DNA of 64,000 bases from an uncultured Pelagibacteraceae bacterium (GCA_902524995.1 CABZFJ010000001.1:124001-188000); one strand, 5' to 3'. Positions 21,506 through 33,392 are shown, counted from the first letter of the stretch. The notes: generated by a model not told the origin, from the sequence alone. Translations and numbers: made by a program.

Positions 21506-22507
21506 TTAAAAACCGACTATTTCTTTAATCTTTTTAACTTTTTTAGAAGAAATATCTTGCGCTTTTGCGCCACCATCCTGTAAAATTTGGTCTATATAAT
21601 TTTTGTCTGACAACAATTTTTTTACTTCTTTTGATATAGGTGACAGTTTAGTTATAATAATTTCAGATAATTTATTTTTTAGATCAGAGAAATTTTTTCC
21701 CTCAAATTCAACTAATGTATCTGTAAGATTTTTATTACTTAAGCTAGAGTAAATACCCATTAAATTTTCTGCTTCAGGTCTACCCTTAAGCCCATTTTCA
21801 TCTCCAGGTAAGGTATCATTATCTGTTTTCGCTTTTTTTATTTTATTAATAATTTGATCCTCAGTGTCTGTTAAATTGATTCTACTTCCTTCAGCAATAT
21901 CTGACTTGCTCATTTTTTTTGTGCCATCTTTTAAACTCATTATTCTTGAAAAATGTTTTTGTATAAGAGGCTCAGGTGGTCTTAAAAAATCTGGGCATTT
22001 ATATTCGTTATTAAATTTTTGAGCTATATCTCTACAGAGTTCTAAATGCTGTTTTTGATCATCTCCAACCGGCACATGAGTAGCATCATATAAAAGGATA
22101 TCAGAGGCCATCAGAATTGGATATATATATAAACCGACACTAGCTTTTTCTTTCTCTTTTCCTGCTTTTTCTTTGAATTGCGTCATTCTATTAAGCCATC
22201 CCATTCTAGCAACACATCCTAAAATCCAAGAACCTTCCGAGTGTTCAGGAACTAGGGATTGATTGAATATGATACTTTTTTTTGGATCAATGCCGCTTGC
22301 GATAAATGCTGCTGCCGTCTCTCTAATATTATTTTTTAACTCTATCGGATCTTGCATTACAGTGATTGCATGAAGATCCACTACACAAAAAATACAATTG
22401 TTATCTCTATTATTTTGTAAATCTACAAAATTTTTTATTGCACCTATATAATTTCCAAGATGCAAATTTCCTGTTGGCTGCACTCCAGAAAAAATTTTTT
22501 TAGACAT
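21506..22507 (-). CDS. trpS: tryptophanyl-tRNA synthetase
   Basis: [18 protein letters not shown] and KMSKS motifs. Confidence 0.96.
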   Translation of the reverse strand: MSKKIFSGVQPTGNLHLGNYIGAIKNFVDLQNNRDNNCIFCVVDLHAITVMQDPIELKNNIRETAAAFIASGIDPKKSIIFNQSLVPEHSEGSWILGCVARMGWLNRMTQFKEKAGKEKEKASVGLYIYPILMASDILLYDATHVPVGDDQKQHLELCRDIAQKFNNEYKCPDFLRPPEPLIQKHFSRIMSLKDGTKKMSKSDIAEGSRINLTDTEDQIINKIKKAKTDNDTLPGDENGLKGRPEAENLMGIYSSLSNKNLTDTLVEFEGKNFSDLKNKLSEIIITKLSPISKEVKKLLSDKNYIDQILQDGGAKAQDISSKKVKKIKEIVGF

Positions 22508-22510
22508 AAT

Positions 22511-24037
22511 TTAATACTTTAATTTAATATCTGATATTTTAAAGGCCTTAATGAGTATTGAAATCAACAAATAAAAAGTAAATGTTAATAGAACCAATAA
22601 TATAATTGCTAAAAATTTATAACTATTTGAAAATATAAAATAATTACTAAAATAATTTATTGAAATTTTAAATGATCCCAGACATATTAGATTTGCAATA
22701 AATATTTTCAAAAGCTGTTTAAAAAACGAATTATTAAAATTAAAGTAATTTTTATTTAAGACAAATATCATCAATAAAAATCCATTTAACCATGAAGAAA
22801 TACTTGTTGCTATAGGAATTATAACAAAACCTAACTTACCAAACAAAGATACACTAATAACTATATTTAAAATTACAGAAATTAATGAAAAGTAAAAAGG
22901 TGTTTTAGTATCATTTCTGGCAAATATGAAACTCGAAAATATTTTAATCATCGAAAAAGCAGGAAGACCCAGAGCAAAATAAAATAAAGCAAGCGCTGAA
23001 TTTTTGACACTTTCTTCATTAAAAGATCCATAACCAAAAAGTGCAGAAACGATTTCTTCAGAGGCAAAAATTAATGCAAGTGAAGCAGGAAGACTTAAAA
23101 ATAAACTCAGCTCTAAAGACTTATTTTGTAAAATTTCCAATTTTGATTTATTTTTACTCTTAACATATTTACTTAAGTTGGGTAAAATTATGATTCCAAT
23201 TGCAATCCCTGCTATCGCCAAGTTTAACTGATATATTCTGTCTGCATAATACAAATATGAAACTGCGCTTGCTTGAAAAGAAGCAATTATTGTACCTACT
23301 AATATATTAATTTGAGTTACCCCAGATGAAAATATACTTGGCAACAGTTTCTTAAAAAAAAATTTTATTTTATTATCTATTTGAAAGTTTGAGTTAAAAC
23401 TTGGATAAAAATATTTTCTAGTAAAAATAATTAAAAATATAAATTGTATAATTCCTGCGAATGTTACTGCATAACTTAAATAGTAAACTAAATCTGTACC
23501 ATTTTTTATAACAAGGAAACATATTATTAATATTATATTTAAAAATAAAGGAGCGGCAGCGGCAGCGGCAAATTTATTATGCGAATTTAAAATTGCTGAA
23601 AAAAAAGAAGCTATGCTTATAAAAAATAAAAAAGGAAAAGTAATTCTTGTTAAATCAACTGCTAATTTGAACTTTTTATCTATATCTGAGAAACCGGGGG
23701 CGATTAATTTTATAAAGCTCGGCATAAAAATCTCGACTAATATTGTTAGACATAAAAGTACAAACACCAATAAATTAAATACTGAGTTTGCAAACTTCTG
23801 TGCTTTTTTTTTGCTAGACAAAAGCTCTGATGAGTAAGAAGGAATAAATGCTGCATTAAAAGTACCTTCTGCAAATAATCTTCTAAAAGTGTTTGGTATT
23901 CTAAATGCTACGAAGAATGCATCAGCAATTGGTCCAGAACCAACATAAATAGCTATGAAAAAGTCTCTAATGTATCCTAAAATTCTGCTTAGCATAACAA
24001 ACAGACTAAATGTGCCTGTTGACTTAATTAAATTCAT
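22511..24037 (-). CDS. murJ: lipid II flippase MurJ
   Basis: MVIN family: SRILGYIRDFFIAIYVGSGPIADAFFVAFRIPNTFRRLFAEGTFNAAFIP. Confidence 0.95.
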   Translation of the reverse strand: MNLIKSTGTFSLFVMLSRILGYIRDFFIAIYVGSGPIADAFFVAFRIPNTFRRLFAEGTFNAAFIPSYSSELLSSKKKAQKFANSVFNLLVFVLLCLTILVEIFMPSFIKLIAPGFSDIDKKFKLAVDLTRITFPFLFFISIASFFSAILNSHNKFAAAAAAPLFLNIILIICFLVIKNGTDLVYYLSYAVTFAGIIQFIFLIIFTRKYFYPSFNSNFQIDNKIKFFFKKLLPSIFSSGVTQINILVGTIIASFQASAVSYLYYADRIYQLNLAIAGIAIGIIILPNLSKYVKSKNKSKLEILQNKSLELSLFLSLPASLALIFASEEIVSALFGYGSFNEESVKNSALALFYFALGLPAFSMIKIFSSFIFARNDTKTPFYFSLISVILNIVISVSLFGKLGFVIIPIATSISSWLNGFLLMIFVLNKNYFNFNNSFFKQLLKIFIANLICLGSFKISINYFSNYFIFSNSYKFLAIILLVLLTFTFYLLISILIKAFKISDIKLKY

Positions 24038-24081
24038 AAATCATATTACTAATTTAATCCTTTTGTATATCTAAACAAACA

Positions 24082-26370
24082 ATGAAAAAAAACAAAATTG
24101 AACATTATTCTGATAAAGAAGCTTTGGATTTTCATACTAATGATAAATCTGGCAAAATAGAGATTGTTTCATCTAAACCCGTCACCACAAAAAGAGATCT
24201 AGCTTTAGCTTATTCTCCTGGTGTGGCAGCTCCCGTAAAGGCAATAGCTGATAATCCTGAATTGGCTTATGAATATACCACTAAAGGAAACTTAGTTGCG
24301 GTCATTAGTAATGGATCAGCAATATTAGGACTGGGGAACTTGGGTGCTATAGCATCAAAACCAGTGATGGAAGGAAAAGCTGTTCTTTTTAAAAGATTTG
24401 CTGATATCGACTCGATAGATTTAGAAATAGACACAGAGGATACGAAAGAAATAATCAATTCTATAAAAAATATTGCAAAAAGTTTTGGTGGTATAAATCT
24501 TGAAGATATTGCTGCTCCAAATTGTTTCATAATTGAAGAAGAATTAAAAAAAATTTTAGATATACCTGTATTTCACGATGATCAACATGGAACAGCAATT
24601 ATAACAACGGCTGCATTAATTAATGCTGTTGATATTGCAAAAAAGAATTTAAAAAAAATTAAAATAGTAATTAACGGTGCAGGTGCTGCAGCCATGGCAT
24701 GCGCAAAGTTATTTAGAAGCACTGGTATTCCAAAAAATAATATCAAGATGTTGGATACTAAAGGTGTGATAAATAAAAAAAGAAAAGATATTAATTCTTG
24801 GAAGAAAGAGTTTGCAGTAGAAACAAGCGATAAAAGTTTAGATGATGCAATGAAAAATGCAGATGTATTTTTAGGTTTATCTGCTGCAGGCGTTGTAAAA
24901 AAAAGTATGGTTAAAAAAATGGCAAAAAATCCAATAATATTTGCCTGTGCAAACCCAGATCCAGAAATAAAACCAGAGGATATAGAAGAAGTAAGAAATG
25001 ATGCAATTATAGCAACAGGCAGATCAGATTATCCAAACCAAGTTAATAATTTAATTGGATTTCCATATATATTTAGGGGAGCATTAGATGTTAGAGCAAA
25101 AACAATAAATGAGGAAATGAAAGTTGCAGCAGCTAATGCAATTGCTTCACTTGCTAGAGAATTTGTACCTGACGAAGTAGCAGCTGCAATGGGAGGCGAA
25201 AGACCCAATTATGGTAAAGATTATATTATTCCATCTACTTTTGACCCAAGGTTAATTAGTGTAATACCAGTAGCTGTTTCAAAAGCGGCAATAAAGTCTG
25301 GAGTTGCTAGAAAAAAAATTGAAAACTTCAATCAATATTCCGAGCAATTAAAACAAAGACTTGATCCATCAGTAACAATTATGCAAGGAATAAATAATCA
25401 GATTAAAAAAACAAATAAAAAAGTTGTCTTTGCAGATGGCGAGGATGAAAATACTTTAAAAGCTGCAATAGCTTTTAAAAATAGTGGACTCGGCACACCG
25501 ATTTTAGTTGCTAAAGAAAAAGTAGTTAAAGAAAAACTTAAAGAGATTGGTTATGGTGAAAACTTTGATATTGAAATTGTAAACTCTACTTTTAGTGACA
25601 AAAGAAAAAAATATGTGAATTATTTATTTAAAAAGCTTCAGAGAAAAGAAGGACTTCTAGAGAGAGATTGTGATAAAATGGTAAGAAATGATAGAGTTAT
25701 TTGGGGATCGTGTATGGTAGCTTGTGGAGATGCTGATGCGATGGTCACTGGAAACTCAAGAAGGTATGGACAATCTCTAGATAAAGTAAAAAAAGTTATA
25801 GATGCTAGACCAGGTGAAATTATGTTTGGATTAAACATGATTGTTAATAAGGGCAAAACGGTATTCATTGCAGATACAAGTGTTCATGAATATCCAACAT
25901 CTGAACAACTGTCTGAAATAGCTATTTCTGCCTCTAGAGTTGCAAAATTATTTGGTTTTGAACCAAAAGTTGCTTTTCTTTCACACTCAACATTCGGCCA
26001 ACCAATTACAGCTAGAACAAAACATATAAGAGATGCAGTAGAAATTTTAAAAACCAAAAAAGTAAACTTTAAATTTGATGGAGACATGCAGCCTGATGTA
26101 GCCTTAAGCGACGAATATAAAGACTTGTATCCTTTTTCTGACATTGTTGGTAACGCGAATATATTAATTATGCCTGGGCAACATAGTGCCGCCATAACTT
26201 ACAAAACAATGAAAACTTTAGGTGGCGCTAAAGTTATTGGACCACTTTTAATTGGTTTAGGTCAAGCAATAGAAATCGCTCCCTTGAGGTCATCTACCTC
26301 TGACATATTAAATTTAGCTTCTGTAGCAGCATATTCAGCTGGGGTAATTAACTATAAAAAACCAAATTAA
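24082..26370 (+). CDS. maeB: NADP-dependent malic enzyme fused to phosphotransacetylase-like domain
   Basis: Malic enzyme motifs (FHDDQHGTAIITTAALINA) plus C-terminal PTA domain; 762 aa. Confidence 0.93.
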   Translation: MKKNKIEHYSDKEALDFHTNDKSGKIEIVSSKPVTTKRDLALAYSPGVAAPVKAIADNPELAYEYTTKGNLVAVISNGSAILGLGNLGAIASKPVMEGKAVLFKRFADIDSIDLEIDTEDTKEIINSIKNIAKSFGGINLEDIAAPNCFIIEEELKKILDIPVFHDDQHGTAIITTAALINAVDIAKKNLKKIKIVINGAGAAAMACAKLFRSTGIPKNNIKMLDTKGVINKKRKDINSWKKEFAVETSDKSLDDAMKNADVFLGLSAAGVVKKSMVKKMAKNPIIFACANPDPEIKPEDIEEVRNDAIIATGRSDYPNQVNNLIGFPYIFRGALDVRAKTINEEMKVAAANAIASLAREFVPDEVAAAMGGERPNYGKDYIIPSTFDPRLISVIPVAVSKAAIKSGVARKKIENFNQYSEQLKQRLDPSVTIMQGINNQIKKTNKKVVFADGEDENTLKAAIAFKNSGLGTPILVAKEKVVKEKLKEIGYGENFDIEIVNSTFSDKRKKYVNYLFKKLQRKEGLLERDCDKMVRNDRVIWGSCMVACGDADAMVTGNSRRYGQSLDKVKKVIDARPGEIMFGLNMIVNKGKTVFIADTSVHEYPTSEQLSEIAISASRVAKLFGFEPKVAFLSHSTFGQPITARTKHIRDAVEILKTKKVNFKFDGDMQPDVALSDEYKDLYPFSDIVGNANILIMPGQHSAAITYKTMKTLGGAKVIGPLLIGLGQAIEIAPLRSSTSDILNLASVAAYSAGVINYKKPN

Positions 26371-26960
26371 TTTTTAATTACTCTTAAATCCTCTACCAAA
26401 AATATGCTTGTAACAACATCTTCTACATCCAGAACTTTTTTTGCTTCATTAATTACTTCAGCTCTTTCTTCTTCATTTTGTGAGATTCCATATATATAAA
26501 TAATCTTTTTGTATGTATCTATGTCATAGTTTGGAGACTTAATTTTTTTATTTGTTATTAGAGCAGTTCTTAATTGAGAAGTTATAAGAACATCTTTTGC
26601 AGTTTGTTTAAAATTAAATTCCTCTTTAATTTTTAAATCATTTTTTACTGATCTTGCTCCTTTTATTTCCCAGCCTAATTTTGTGATTTTTAGTTTTTCT
26701 TCAACTGTATCAACTTTACCTGTTATAAAAATCCTTCCATCCAAAACTTTACTTTTTACATTTATCAAATAACTTTTATCTAATAAAATCAATTTTGCCC
26801 TTAAATTTTTTTGCATTAATGAGTCATCAATTTGAGTACCAATAGTTCTTGGATCCATTGCTATTGAAACACCCGTACCCAAGACCCCTGTTGATGAGTA
26901 ACCAATACATCCAGAAATAAATGCAAAAATTATAATTAATATTGATTTATTAAATTTCAT
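26367..26960 (-). CDS. BON-domain lipoprotein (OsmY/YraP-like)
   Basis: Lipobox-like SGCIG; two BON-like repeats. Confidence 0.75.
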   Translation of the reverse strand: MKFNKSILIIIFAFISGCIGYSSTGVLGTGVSIAMDPRTIGTQIDDSLMQKNLRAKLILLDKSYLINVKSKVLDGRIFITGKVDTVEEKLKITKLGWEIKGARSVKNDLKIKEEFNFKQTAKDVLITSQLRTALITNKKIKSPNYDIDTYKKIIYIYGISQNEEERAEVINEAKKVLDVEDVVTSIFLVEDLRVIKN

Positions 26961-27807
26961 TTTTTTTTTTTAAACAAAAATTATATACAACTTTTTTGGA
27001 TATATTATTTTCTTTACTAATTTTTGAAGTTATATCTTTTATTGACATATTTTTTAAAAGTTTAACAATTTTTTTTTTAACTGATTCTTCAATCACTTGT
27101 AACCTATTATGTAAATTTAGACCTTCTGAAATTACAACAGTTATTTCTCCCTTTTGCGTTATATCAATGTTTTTTAGGTTTTTTACCTTATCTCTAATGT
27201 ATTCTTCGTGTAATTTTGACATTTCTCTAGTTATTAAAATATCTCTATCATTAAAATATTCTTGAATTTGAATTATAATTTTTTTTATTTTTTTCGGAGA
27301 AATAAAAAAAACAATAGAACAATTTAACAAACTTATTTTTTTAAATAATTTATCAATGTGCAAGCTCTTTTCAGGTAAAAAGCCACAAAAAAAGAAATTA
27401 CTAGAAAAACCGCTAACTGATATTGCTGCTGTAACAGCGGATGAGCCTGGTACTGGAAATATATTAATTTTATTTTTGATGCACTCATTTATCAAGACTC
27501 CTCCAGGATCTGAAATTGCAGGTGTTCCTGCATCTGAAATAATTGATATTATTTTATTTTGTTTTAATAGATTTAAAGCATCGTCTATATTTCTTTTTTC
27601 ACTAAATTTATGATTTGATAACAATTTAGTTTTTATGTTAAACTTAGATAACAGTTTGCTTGAAATCCTAGTATCTTCAGACAGAATAAGATCTGATTTA
27701 TTTAGAATATATATTGCTCTTAGAGTTATATCCCCTAAATTACCTATAGGTGTTGAAACACAATATAGCCCAGGTTTTAAAATATCATTTATTTTAAAAT
27801 TATACAT
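26950..27807 (-). CDS. rsmI: 16S rRNA (cytidine1402-2'-O)-methyltransferase
   Basis: GLYCVSTPIGNLGDITLRAIYILNKSDLILSEDTR, ISDAGTPAISDPG. Confidence 0.94.
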   Translation of the reverse strand: MYNFKINDILKPGLYCVSTPIGNLGDITLRAIYILNKSDLILSEDTRISSKLLSKFNIKTKLLSNHKFSEKRNIDDALNLLKQNKIISIISDAGTPAISDPGGVLINECIKNKINIFPVPGSSAVTAAISVSGFSSNFFFCGFLPEKSLHIDKLFKKISLLNCSIVFFISPKKIKKIIIQIQEYFNDRDILITREMSKLHEEYIRDKVKNLKNIDITQKGEITVVISEGLNLHNRLQVIEESVKKKIVKLLKNMSIKDITSKISKENNISKKVVYNFCLKKKNEI

Positions 27808-27816
27808 ACAAAGATA

Positions 27817-28968
27817 ATGAAAAAATTATATATCATATTTTTAAAGTTTTTTCTTATAGTCGTTTTCATCCATCTTAACGCAAAGTCAGATGAAAAAATT
27901 AAAGTTGGTTTGATTGTTCCTCTGTCAGGTGAATATTCATATATTGGTAAATCAATAATTAAATCTACAAGAATGGCATTAAATAAAATTAATGATGACA
28001 GAATATCATTAATACCTAGAGATACTAAAGCAAATCCAATTGACACATTAAGAGTATCAAAAGAATTGCAAAATTCTGGTGTAAAAATAATTATTGGACC
28101 AGTATTTAATGAAAGTAATAAATATTTAGATGAGCTAAATGATTTAACTTTTTTATCTTTTACAAATAAAATAAGGAATAACCCTTCAAATATAATTTCC
28201 GGAGGAGTTAATGCAATTTCTCAGGTAAACACAATTAAAAAATATTTAAATGAAAATAATTTAAAAAATACAATTTTTTTAATTCCCGAAACCGATTACA
28301 AAAAAGAGATCGAAGAAGCTATTAAAAAATCTAATTTGCTTTTAAAAGAAAAATTTATTTATAGTAAGGACCCTACATTACTTACAAAACAAATTGAAGA
28401 TTTAACAAGATATCAACAAAGAAAACAGAACCTAGAAGATGAAATTAAAAGAATTGAAAAATCAAATAGCTTTAATAAAAATAAAAAAATAGATGCACTT
28501 AAAAAAAAGGATACATTAGGTTTCATTAACTTTGACTCAGTAATAATTGCAGATTTTAGTGAAAGTCTTAAAAGTGTAGCTACATCCTTATTGTATACCG
28601 ATGTATCGTCTAAAAGAATTAAGTATATTACATTAAACCAATGGTTTGATGAAAGTTTGTTAAAGGAAACATCATTGCATCCAATTTATTTTCCATCAAT
28701 AAATAGAGAAAACTTTAAAATATTTCAGGATGAGTACTTTAATAATTTTAAAAAAATTCCAAATCAAATTTCTTTTTTGAGCTACGATCTTGTTGGTTTA
28801 GTTTATTATTTATTAATAAATAATGATTTCAAAACTGATGAAAACTTATTTTTTAAAAAAAATAAATTTAAAGGAAAAATAGGTATTTTTGAAATAAATA
28901 GAAAAACAATTACGCATCAATTAAACTTTTATAGTATAGAAGAGAAAAACTTTAAAGAAATTTTCTAA
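27817..28968 (+). CDS. LpoA/LppC-like periplasmic binding-fold protein
   Basis: Signal peptide then KIKVGLIVPLSGEYSYIGKSIIKSTRMAL; located next to rsmI as LppC/LpoA homologues usually are. Confidence 0.75.
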   Translation: MKKLYIIFLKFFLIVVFIHLNAKSDEKIKVGLIVPLSGEYSYIGKSIIKSTRMALNKINDDRISLIPRDTKANPIDTLRVSKELQNSGVKIIIGPVFNESNKYLDELNDLTFLSFTNKIRNNPSNIISGGVNAISQVNTIKKYLNENNLKNTIFLIPETDYKKEIEEAIKKSNLLLKEKFIYSKDPTLLTKQIEDLTRYQQRKQNLEDEIKRIEKSNSFNKNKKIDALKKKDTLGFINFDSVIIADFSESLKSVATSLLYTDVSSKRIKYITLNQWFDESLLKETSLHPIYFPSINRENFKIFQDEYFNNFKKIPNQISFLSYDLVGLVYYLLINNDFKTDENLFFKKNKFKGKIGIFEINRKTITHQLNFYSIEEKNFKEIF

Positions 28969-29554
28969 TTTGTTTGAATGCTATTGATCTATGGTCACTC
29001 TTGAATTTTAATTTTTGGCTCATTTGGCCAAAGGTTAATCTTTTATTTTCAGGTATAAATATTGGGTCATAACCAAAACCTTTATCTCCAATTTTTTTTT
29101 TAGAGATTTTTCCATTAATAACTCCTAATGATTGTATAGGAATTTTTTTCAATCCATAAATGGTCAATGCACAAATAAATCTAGCTTTAATTTTTTTTGT
29201 CTTCCAGTTTTTATCTAATTTTGTCAATTTCTTGTAAACCTTTGAGATCGCAAGATTAAAATTACTTTTTTTTCCGCTCCATCTTGCTGAATAGATACCC
29301 GGCTGGTTATTTAGCACTTCAACTTCAAGACCAGAATCATCTGCGATACAAATTTTTTTTGTTTTTTTTGAAAAATACTTAGCTTTTATTAATGAATTTT
29401 TTAGGAAAGTATTACCATTTTCTTTTGGGCTTTTCAGACCATAGTCTTTTGGAGATGTAATTTTATAGTATTTTGGCAGTAAATCTCTAATTTCTTTTAT
29501 TTTTCCTTCATTATTTGAACCAATAACTATTTCTTTCATTTTTTTTTTTAACAT
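28952..29554 (-). CDS. rdgB: non-canonical purine NTP pyrophosphatase (RdgB/HAM1)
   Basis: VIGSNNEGKIKEIRDLL, ADDSGLEVEVLNNQPGIYSARWSG, GFGYDPIF. Confidence 0.93.
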   Translation of the reverse strand: MLKKKMKEIVIGSNNEGKIKEIRDLLPKYYKITSPKDYGLKSPKENGNTFLKNSLIKAKYFSKKTKKICIADDSGLEVEVLNNQPGIYSARWSGKKSNFNLAISKVYKKLTKLDKNWKTKKIKARFICALTIYGLKKIPIQSLGVINGKISKKKIGDKGFGYDPIFIPENKRLTFGQMSQKLKFKSDHRSIAFKQIRKFL

Positions 29555-29590
29555 CTGGAATTTCTCAAATTTCTTACCATATAGATAATA

Positions 29591-30229
29591 ATGGAAAATG
29601 AAGAATTACAAAACAAAGAAAATAATAATTTTAAAGAAGAAAATCCAGAGCTAGATACAGAAAAACAAGTTCAGGAGGAGCCGGAGAAAAAAGAGGTGGA
29701 GGAACAACTTTCCCCTGAAGACGAAATTGCAAATCTTAAAGATAAATTAGCTAGAGCATTTGCTGAGATGGAAAATCAAAGAAGAAGATTTGAAAAAGAA
29801 AAAGATGAGGCTTTTGAATATGGTGGATTTTCATTTGCAAGAGAAACTCTTAATCTTCTAGATAATTTAGAGAGATCAAAACAAACACTCGAAAGTGATG
29901 AAACTATAAAGGATAAAAACGCATTAAAAAAACTGAAAGAACATCTTGATATTATTAACAAAGATATGATTTCAATTTTCAAAAAAAATAATATTGAGCC
30001 AATTAAAGCAATTAACGAAAAACTAGATCCAAATTTACATCAGGCTATGATGGAAGTTGAAGATGATACTAAAGATCAAGGGACAATAGTTCAAGAAATT
30101 CAAAAAGGTTTTATGATGAAGGATAGATTGCTAAGACCTTCATTAGTAGCTGTATCTAAAAAGAAAGTTGAAGAAAAACAGAATATCCAAAAAAACCAAG
30201 AAAATGTGGAAAAAGAGACAAAAAATTAA
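29591..30229 (+). CDS. grpE: nucleotide exchange factor GrpE
   Basis: AEMENQRRRFEKEKDEAFEYGGFSFARETLNLLDNLER...LDPNLHQAMMEVE; upstream of dnaK. Confidence 0.93.
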   Translation: MENEELQNKENNNFKEENPELDTEKQVQEEPEKKEVEEQLSPEDEIANLKDKLARAFAEMENQRRRFEKEKDEAFEYGGFSFARETLNLLDNLERSKQTLESDETIKDKNALKKLKEHLDIINKDMISIFKKNNIEPIKAINEKLDPNLHQAMMEVEDDTKDQGTIVQEIQKGFMMKDRLLRPSLVAVSKKKVEEKQNIQKNQENVEKETKN

Positions 30230-30290
30230 TTATTTAATATGGTTGTAGTTGTAAAATTAGCACTTATATGAGCATCAAGTAGGATAAATT

Positions 30291-32213
30291 ATGAGTAAAG
30301 TTATAGGAATAGATTTAGGAACAACAAATTCATGTGTTGCAGTAATGGAGGGAACACAAGCAAAGGTTTTAGAGAATGCAGAGGGAGCAAGAACAACACC
30401 TTCAGTTGTTGCATTTACGGATGAAGGTGAAAAATTAATAGGTCAACCAGCAAAAAGACAAGCTGTCACAAATCCTGAAAATACAATATTTGCAGTTAAA
30501 AGATTAATTGGAAGAAATTTTGATGATCCAACAGTTAAAAAAGATGTAGAGACTGCGCCTTTTAAAATAGTTAATTCCGATAAAGGGGATGCATGGATTG
30601 AAGCAAAAGGCCAAAAATATTCACCATCACAAATATCAGCTTTCACACTACAAAAAATGAAAGAGACAGCTGAGAAATATTTAGGTTCAGAAGTAAAACA
30701 AGCTGTTATTACAGTTCCAGCTTACTTTAATGATGCTCAGAGACAAGCCACTAAAGATGCGGGTAAAATAGCTGGTCTTGAAGTTTTAAGAATTATAAAT
30801 GAACCAACTGCTGCATCTTTAGCATATGGTTTAGATAAAAAAGCTAATAAAAAAATTGCAGTTTATGATTTAGGTGGAGGAACATTTGATGTTTCAATTC
30901 TAGAATTAGGTGATGGTGTATTCGAAGTAAAATCAACTAATGGTGATACATTTTTAGGTGGAGAAGATTTTGATAATGCAATAGTTGATTATCTTTTATC
31001 GGAATTTAAAAAAGAAAATGGTATTGATTTGAAATCTGACAAATTAGCTTTACAAAGACTCAAAGAAGCTGCGGAAAAAGCTAAAATAGAATTATCATCT
31101 GCAACTCAAACTGAAATAAATCTGCCATTTATTACAGCTGATAAAACTGGTCCAAAACATATTAACTTAAAAATGACAAGAGCGAAGCTTGAGGCTTTAG
31201 TTGAAGATCTAATTTCAAGAACTATTCCACCATGTAAAACTGCCTTAAAAGATGCAGGTTTATCTGCAAGCGAGGTAGATGAAATAGTATTAGTCGGTGG
31301 TATGACTAGGATGCCAAAAGTAATAGAAGAAGTAAAAAATTTCTTTGGCAAAGATCCTAACAAATCCGTAAATCCTGATGAAGTTGTTGCTATGGGTGCA
31401 GCGATTCAAGCAGGAGTTTTACAAGGTGATGTAAAAGATGTATTGCTACTAGATGTTACTCCTTTATCTTTAGGAATAGAGACACTAGGAGGCGTATCTA
31501 CAAAATTAATAGATAAAAATACAACAATACCAACCAAAAAAAGCCAAGTATTTTCCACTGCAGAAGATAATCAGCCAGCAGTATCAATTAGAGTTCTTCA
31601 GGGTGAAAGAGAAATGGCTTCGGATAATAAAGTATTAGGAAACTTTGAATTAGTTGGAATAGCTCCTGCACCAAGAGGAGTTCCGCAAATTGAAGTGGCA
31701 TTTGATATAGATGCAAATGGTATTGTAAATGTATCGGCCAAAGACAAAGGAACTGGTAAAGAACAAAAAATTCAAATTCAAGCATCTGGAGGATTAAGCG
31801 ATGAAGAAATTAATCAAATGGTAAAAGATGCAGAATCTAATAAAGAGGAAGATAAAAAGAAAAGAGAAGCTGTTGATGCAAGAAATCAAGCAGATACATT
31901 GATCCACTCAACTGAGAAAAATTTAAAAGAGCACGGAACTAAAGTTTCTGATGCAGATAAAAAAGCTATTGAGGATGCATCGGCAAACCTTAGAAATGCT
32001 CTTAAAGGAACTGATGTTGAAGAAATTAAGAAGAAAACACAAGATTTAGTTCAGGCATCTATGAAGCTAGGTGAAGCAATTTATAAATCACAACAAGGTG
32101 CAAAACCTGAAGATGCTCCAAAAGACGCAAAGAAAGAAGATACAAAAGACGATAACGTTGTTGATGCAGATTTTGAAGAAGTAAAAGACGAGAACAAAGA
32201 AAAAAGCGCCTAA
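30291..32213 (+). CDS. dnaK: chaperone DnaK (Hsp70)
   Basis: Full-length Hsp70 ([18 protein letters not shown]...). Confidence 0.98.
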   Translation: MSKVIGIDLGTTNSCVAVMEGTQAKVLENAEGARTTPSVVAFTDEGEKLIGQPAKRQAVTNPENTIFAVKRLIGRNFDDPTVKKDVETAPFKIVNSDKGDAWIEAKGQKYSPSQISAFTLQKMKETAEKYLGSEVKQAVITVPAYFNDAQRQATKDAGKIAGLEVLRIINEPTAASLAYGLDKKANKKIAVYDLGGGTFDVSILELGDGVFEVKSTNGDTFLGGEDFDNAIVDYLLSEFKKENGIDLKSDKLALQRLKEAAEKAKIELSSATQTEINLPFITADKTGPKHINLKMTRAKLEALVEDLISRTIPPCKTALKDAGLSASEVDEIVLVGGMTRMPKVIEEVKNFFGKDPNKSVNPDEVVAMGAAIQAGVLQGDVKDVLLLDVTPLSLGIETLGGVSTKLIDKNTTIPTKKSQVFSTAEDNQPAVSIRVLQGEREMASDNKVLGNFELVGIAPAPRGVPQIEVAFDIDANGIVNVSAKDKGTGKEQKIQIQASGGLSDEEINQMVKDAESNKEEDKKKREAVDARNQADTLIHSTEKNLKEHGTKVSDADKKAIEDASANLRNALKGTDVEEIKKKTQDLVQASMKLGEAIYKSQQGAKPEDAPKDAKKEDTKDDNVVDADFEEVKDENKEKSA

Positions 32214-32240
32214 TAAACAACTGTTTGTCTATAACACGTT

Positions 32241-33365
32241 ATGGCAAAAAGAGATTATTACGAAGTTTTAGGTGTAAACAAAAGTGCTTCTGCAGATCAA
32301 ATAAAATCAGCTTACAGAAAACTAGCAGTTAAACACCACCCAGATAAAAACAAAGGTGATAAAGCTGCTGAGGAAAAATTTAAAGAAGCATCAGAAGCTT
32401 ACCACGTTCTATCTAATTCTGAGAGAAAGCAAAACTACGATAATTTTGGTCATGCTGCTTTTGAAAATGGAGGAGGTGGTAGAGGTGGATTTGGAAATTT
32501 CGATTTTTCAAATCATTTCTCTGATATTTTTGAAGACTTTTTTGGAGAGGGTTTTGGTGGAGGCCGTAGATCAAGAAGGTCTAATAATAGAGGATCGGAT
32601 TTAAGATATGATTTATCTATATCTTTGGAAGAGGCTTTTTCTGGGAAAAAACAAGATATAAAATTCTCTACATCTGATAAATGTGACACCTGTAGTGGAT
32701 CAGGTTCAAAACCTGGTCATCAGGCTGGGGCATGCTCGATGTGTGGTGGCCATGGTCAAGTAAGATCAAGCCAAGGTTTTTTTACAGTGCAACAAACATG
32801 TCCTCAATGTGCTGGTGCTGGAGAAGAAATTACACATCCTTGCTCTAGTTGTAATGGACAAGGTAAAAAACAAGCTTCAAAAAGATTATCGGTTACTATT
32901 CCAAAAGGTGTGGATGATGGAACCAGAATTAGGCTTTCAGGGAAAGGAGAGGCTGGATCAAAAGGTGGTGGTAGTGGTGATTTATACTTATTTATTAATG
33001 TTCACTCTCATGACTTATTTAAGAGATCAGATGAAAATTTATTTTTTGAATGTCCTGTTTCTATTGCTGATGCAGCTCTTGGTACTTCAATTGAAATTCC
33101 AACAATTGACGGAGGGAAAGCTAAAATTAAAATTCCAGCTGGAACTCAAAGCGGTAAACAATTTAGATTGAGGGGAAAAGGAATGCCTTACATGAGGGGT
33201 AATGATTTTGGAGACCTTTATGTTCAAGTAAACACAGAAGTACCAATATCTCTAAATAAGGAGCAGAAAGAACTATTAGAAAAATTTAGAGAAATTGAAA
33301 ATGAAAAATCTAACCCAAGTATTAAAAAATTCTTTCAAAAGGCTAAAAGCTTCTGGAAAAACTAA
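32241..33365 (+). CDS. dnaJ: chaperone DnaJ
   Basis: J-domain HHPDKN, G/F region, four CxxCxGxG zinc-finger repeats. Confidence 0.97.
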   Translation: MAKRDYYEVLGVNKSASADQIKSAYRKLAVKHHPDKNKGDKAAEEKFKEASEAYHVLSNSERKQNYDNFGHAAFENGGGGRGGFGNFDFSNHFSDIFEDFFGEGFGGGRRSRRSNNRGSDLRYDLSISLEEAFSGKKQDIKFSTSDKCDTCSGSGSKPGHQAGACSMCGGHGQVRSSQGFFTVQQTCPQCAGAGEEITHPCSSCNGQGKKQASKRLSVTIPKGVDDGTRIRLSGKGEAGSKGGGSGDLYLFINVHSHDLFKRSDENLFFECPVSIADAALGTSIEIPTIDGGKAKIKIPAGTQSGKQFRLRGKGMPYMRGNDFGDLYVQVNTEVPISLNKEQKELLEKFREIENEKSNPSIKKFFQKAKSFWKN

Positions 33366-33392
33366 TCAATAGTGCTAATCTAAATTATACGA

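Noticed and set aside
32356-33171. Same-strand alternative-frame ORFs in dnaJ (32356-32604, 32809-33171)
   Set aside because: Out-of-frame readings of a clear DnaJ; Leu/Val-rich with no motif.
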